DNA of 60,000 nt from positions 77,111,053-77,171,052 of the forward strand of contig CM060732.1 of NCBI GenBank assembly GCA_030704615.1, read 5' to 3'. Shown piece after piece: positions 57,419-60,000 of the stretch. This DNA comes from Takakia lepidozioides. Its lineage: Eukaryota; Streptophyta; Takakiopsida; Takakiales; Takakiaceae. Position 1 is the stretch's first letter, and every line of letters begins with the position of its first letter. The translations under genes were made by a program, and so were the position numbers. The notes under the pieces are model-generated. The model made no database searches. It saw nothing but the letters and a program-made list of their open reading frames with translations, and was not told the DNA's origin.

Positions 57419-58079
57419 TTGAACCCGCCATCTCCCGACAACCCAGTCAACCCCTCCATTATTAAAGACAAACCCTTGCCTAGAATCTCATTACATCCCC
57501 ATCACATACATAGTAATCCACATGACCCCACAAAGGAAAAAATCCACTCTGCAAATATCCTACGAATACCACAGCAATACCCCTGCCATCAATATGTACA
57601 TACAACTGAAACCAACAATCAGCCAAACCAAAATCTCACACCTCAGTTCCCAACTTGCACACACTTTTATTGTCCCAAGTGCAACTCAACATTCATGTCC
57701 CTTGCAACGTTTTCTCTTACTAAAGTCTTGCACATGGTACACTTGTGCCTACAAGTCGAGTGTACAGACTAATGTATTGCCCACAGATTGGGCTGAAAGA
57801 TGGAGGCACTCTCCAATGCTGTGTCAATATGGGTTAGAGGCAAACCACCAATTGTCTCATGTGCTGAGAATGCAAAATCCAGCAAGTTACCATGTTGGTG
57901 TCAAGCAACAAGAAATAGACCCTATGCCATCATTTGTGGGTTCCCATCTGTACACTACCAGACCCCCTCAGTTGGTCTTGTATATCCACCCTCTCATGAA
58001 ACATTGGTACAGAACATGCATAGGTGAAGACGGGATCATTACCCTGACATTGCCCACATCTGCGCAAAGTGACAGGTGA
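57419..58079 (+). other. overlapping open frames, no recognised product
   Basis: Frames of 117 and 185 codons overlap out of phase (57,419-57,772 and 57,522-58,079). Composition is mixed with many His/Thr/Ser and no motif. Probably chance frames in moderately GC-balanced DNA. Confidence 0.2.
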
Positions 58080-58701
58080 TTTGGGCCAATCACAGGTCTA
58101 GTAGTAGATTAGGACACTAAAAACACTGTCTTCTTGTCAAACCACATAAATGCAACCATGTCTTTTCCTTGTGCATTATATAATGCATGTCACCCTGCTT
58201 CCAACCCGTCTTCTTCATTTGGGTTGGGTCAATGGATGATTGGGCTCAGAAGTATATGTCCAGTCTGTCCAGTTTCTAGGTTTTTTTTTTCTAACATCAA
58301 TTTTGATCCTCAGAAACTGAAATTTTATGGGAGATCCAATATTTTTGAATGACAAATTGAGTTGAGAATTAGGTCCAATTTAGATCAAATCCGATTTGGA
58401 ATGTTACTGTTCTAGTTGTAGATTGCTTTGTGCGATGTTATAAAAATTGTCCACACAAGTATGTAGATTAACTATGGTGTGTGTATGACATAATTTTCAT
58501 ACAATTATGTAATGAGACTTTGTAGATTAAAAGTGAACTTATATACTTTGGCAATCCAATACTTTCCACTCTAATCCAACTTGTTTGTTAAGTGTTTCCA
58601 ACCTAATTAACACACGATTTTTTATTGTGCAAAAGTGTGATTATTCAAAGTAATCCAACTCTTGTGAATTCTTCCATTACAAAACTTGAAGAATAAAAAC
58701 T
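58080..58701. other. no recognisable gene
   Basis: AT-rich DNA without supportable features. Confidence 0.4.
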
Positions 58702-59211
58702 ATGATTGGACATCTGCAATTGGACACTTTCCCAGGCGACAGTGACTCACTTTTCCATTGGCGCATGGATGAGACTACTGTGCAATCCGAAGCACATGCA
58801 CTGAGTCCTCAGAAAAAATCTCTAAGGCGCTTTAGAAGCAAAATGCTCTGCTTTGCATCAAAGTGGGTTGCTAATCAGTTTGCCCTCAAGTTGCACCTTG
58901 AGGATATTCTTGAGGTAGTATCTCTCATATTGAGCACAACAGCGGACGTTGCGACAGCTGCCCTACGTGACTATTGGTTCGAGACGTTATCACATATGAT
59001 CCTCTCCATTGGAGGCACTTTTACGTGTACATTTATGGATATGGGTGGAGAATTTAGGGTGACTCTTCCCCAGGCAGAGCTTCAGGTATTTAAGAGCAAC
59101 GAAGATGTTTGTTCAAAAGCCAAGGATGATGTAGTTTCTAATAGCAAGGCCAAAAACACAACTCAACTACAACGACGAAGTATTCGAAGTAGTTCATGTA
59201 ATTGCAAATAA
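58702..59211 (+). CDS. hypothetical protein (169 codons)
   Basis: An uninterrupted frame from an ATG: MIGHLQLDTFPGDSDSLFHW, a basic patch KKSLRRFRSKML, then two predicted helices (LHLEDILEVVSLILSTTADV) and a Ser/Lys-rich tail. No family recognised. The frame is longer than its AT-rich surroundings would usually give by chance, so it may be a real gene or exon. Confidence 0.35.
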   Translation: MIGHLQLDTFPGDSDSLFHWRMDETTVQSEAHALSPQKKSLRRFRSKMLCFASKWVANQFALKLHLEDILEVVSLILSTTADVATAALRDYWFETLSHMILSIGGTFTCTFMDMGGEFRVTLPQAELQVFKSNEDVCSKAKDDVVSNSKAKNTTQLQRRSIRSSSCNCK

Positions 59212-59472
59212 TCCAGAGTTCTTTAAAACTTCAAAACTAATAAATCACATGCTGAAGCAAATATTAAACATTAAACCTCGTTCACAAATAGTGACGTGCC
59301 TTATAAGCAATAGATCACTACATCTCCACTTGTATATGCTTATCAAAATTTACATAATATATGTATCTAAAAGATATTATACATATATTTAGTCTAGGGT
59401 AAAGCGTTGACTTCGGACAACAACGTCTAGACGCAATGAATTAATAATTTGTTGATTGAGTATATTCAAGTT

Positions 59473-59928
59473 TTATGAAAAGATAGATTGCGTTTCATCG
59501 AGCATGTCATCAGCCACGTTGGCTAAGTCTATGAAGTCTAAGAGATATGCATAGAAGTTCTCAAATAGGAAATCAAAACCGTTAGGAAGAGCTCCAAAGG
59601 GAGGTATGTCTCCCGTTTGTGCGAAGACAAGAGCGTTGAAAAGATGAATATCGTATAATCCAATTCCAACTGCATTGTAAGCTGGATGTAACAATTGAGT
59701 TCCTGGATCAAGACAACCATGCCCACGACAAGGAGGAAGATTGTACGTATGTTCGGGAAGATGAATACTGTATAATCCAATTCTAACTGCATTGTAAGCT
59801 GGATCTAACAACTGAGTTCCTGGATCGAAACAACCATGCCCACGACAAGGAGGAAGTTTGTGCGTATGTTTGGGAAGATGAATATTGTATAATCCAATTT
59901 CAACTTCATTGCAAGCTGGATCTAACAA
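59473..59928 (-). CDS. tandem-repeat ORF (39-residue units), unrecognised
   Basis: 151 codons on the minus strand. Three in-frame units of 39 residues share GLYNIHLPKHTHKLPPCRGH, GC, DPGTQLLDPAYNAV. The DNA unit is 117 bp (about 59,646-59,930), with TATAATCCAATT and CCATGCCCACGACAAGGAGG marking each copy. The C-terminal part (VFAQTGDIPPFGALPNGFDF) is unique and acidic. The frame opens upstream of the visible repeats and may extend past the window through an exon. A multiple-of-three period that keeps the frame open suggests coding selection. Family not recognised. Confidence 0.45.
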   Translation of the reverse strand: MLDPACNEVEIGLYNIHLPKHTHKLPPCRGHGCFDPGTQLLDPAYNAVRIGLYSIHLPEHTYNLPPCRGHGCLDPGTQLLHPAYNAVGIGLYDIHLFNALVFAQTGDIPPFGALPNGFDFLFENFYAYLLDFIDLANVADDMLDETQSIFS

Positions 59929-60000
59929 CTAAGTTCCTACATCGAGGCAATCCACATTCATCGGCACCGGTAGAATTTTTTTTCGGTGATATGAAACCAC

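Overview
This is nuclear DNA of a land plant. Support comes from decayed plant-type PPR repeats (about 0.65-2.0 kb), a sucrose transporter (45.2-46.8 kb), ankyrin repeats of the plant ILK/Raf-like type (50-52.1 kb), GT-AG introns, and many plant-type transposons. The transposon protein families, and PPR phrases such as YAQQGRGMEALETYEQM, remind me of moss or other seedless-plant genomes. That is recall, not a database result, and I do not name a species.

Left flank (1-9.0 kb): PPR pseudogene pieces, a 515-bp foldback MITE with a near-perfect 9-bp target duplication (3462-3976), long AT-rich DNA without a recognisable gene, and a truncated tRNA-derived SINE.

Centre (9,005-42,266): one about 33.3-kb Mutator-like (MULE) element. 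Its GC-rich terminal inverted repeats (about 260-280 bp) end flush with a perfect 9-bp direct duplication, GAGGAAGAT, at 8,996-9,004 and 42,267-42,275. From left to right it holds: (i) a C2H2-finger gene and a Ulp1/C48-type cysteine protease on the + strand; (ii) an unrecognised gene on the - strand; (iii) a captured PPR fragment; (iv) a - strand gene joining a ParB-like DGNHR domain to a beta-class N4/N6 DNA methyltransferase domain; (v) two arrays of about 115-bp repeats, each with a near-perfect palindrome; (vi) the 3' part of an LTR retrotransposon (integrase tail, PHD finger, LTRs) on +; (vii) the MULE transposase (GCM/FLYWCH-like finger, DDE, SWIM) on +; (viii) a second transposase-like gene on -; (ix) the 5' part of the same kind of retrotransposon (LTR, leader, gag, retropepsin, C5-cytosine DNA methyltransferase) on -; (x) the first recognisable transposase exon, on -, next to the right terminus. 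Nearly every gene here carries stops or frameshifts, so this copy looks dead.

The two retrotransposon halves and the two transposase parts are in opposite orientation. Each half carries the same 5-bp word, ACCTA, at its outer edge in its own orientation. Joining the transposase parts at ACCTA restores an open reading frame. I therefore infer that a DNA-methyltransferase-carrying retrotransposon entered the transposase gene, and that a large inversion with breakpoints at the palindromic arrays then split it.

Right flank (42.3-60 kb): SINE copies, AT-rich DNA, an apparently intronless sucrose transporter whose only nearby ATG is one base out of frame, a LINE 3' fragment, a duplicated ankyrin-repeat locus, and long unremarkable DNA. 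A 117-bp in-frame tandem repeat ORF lies at the edge.
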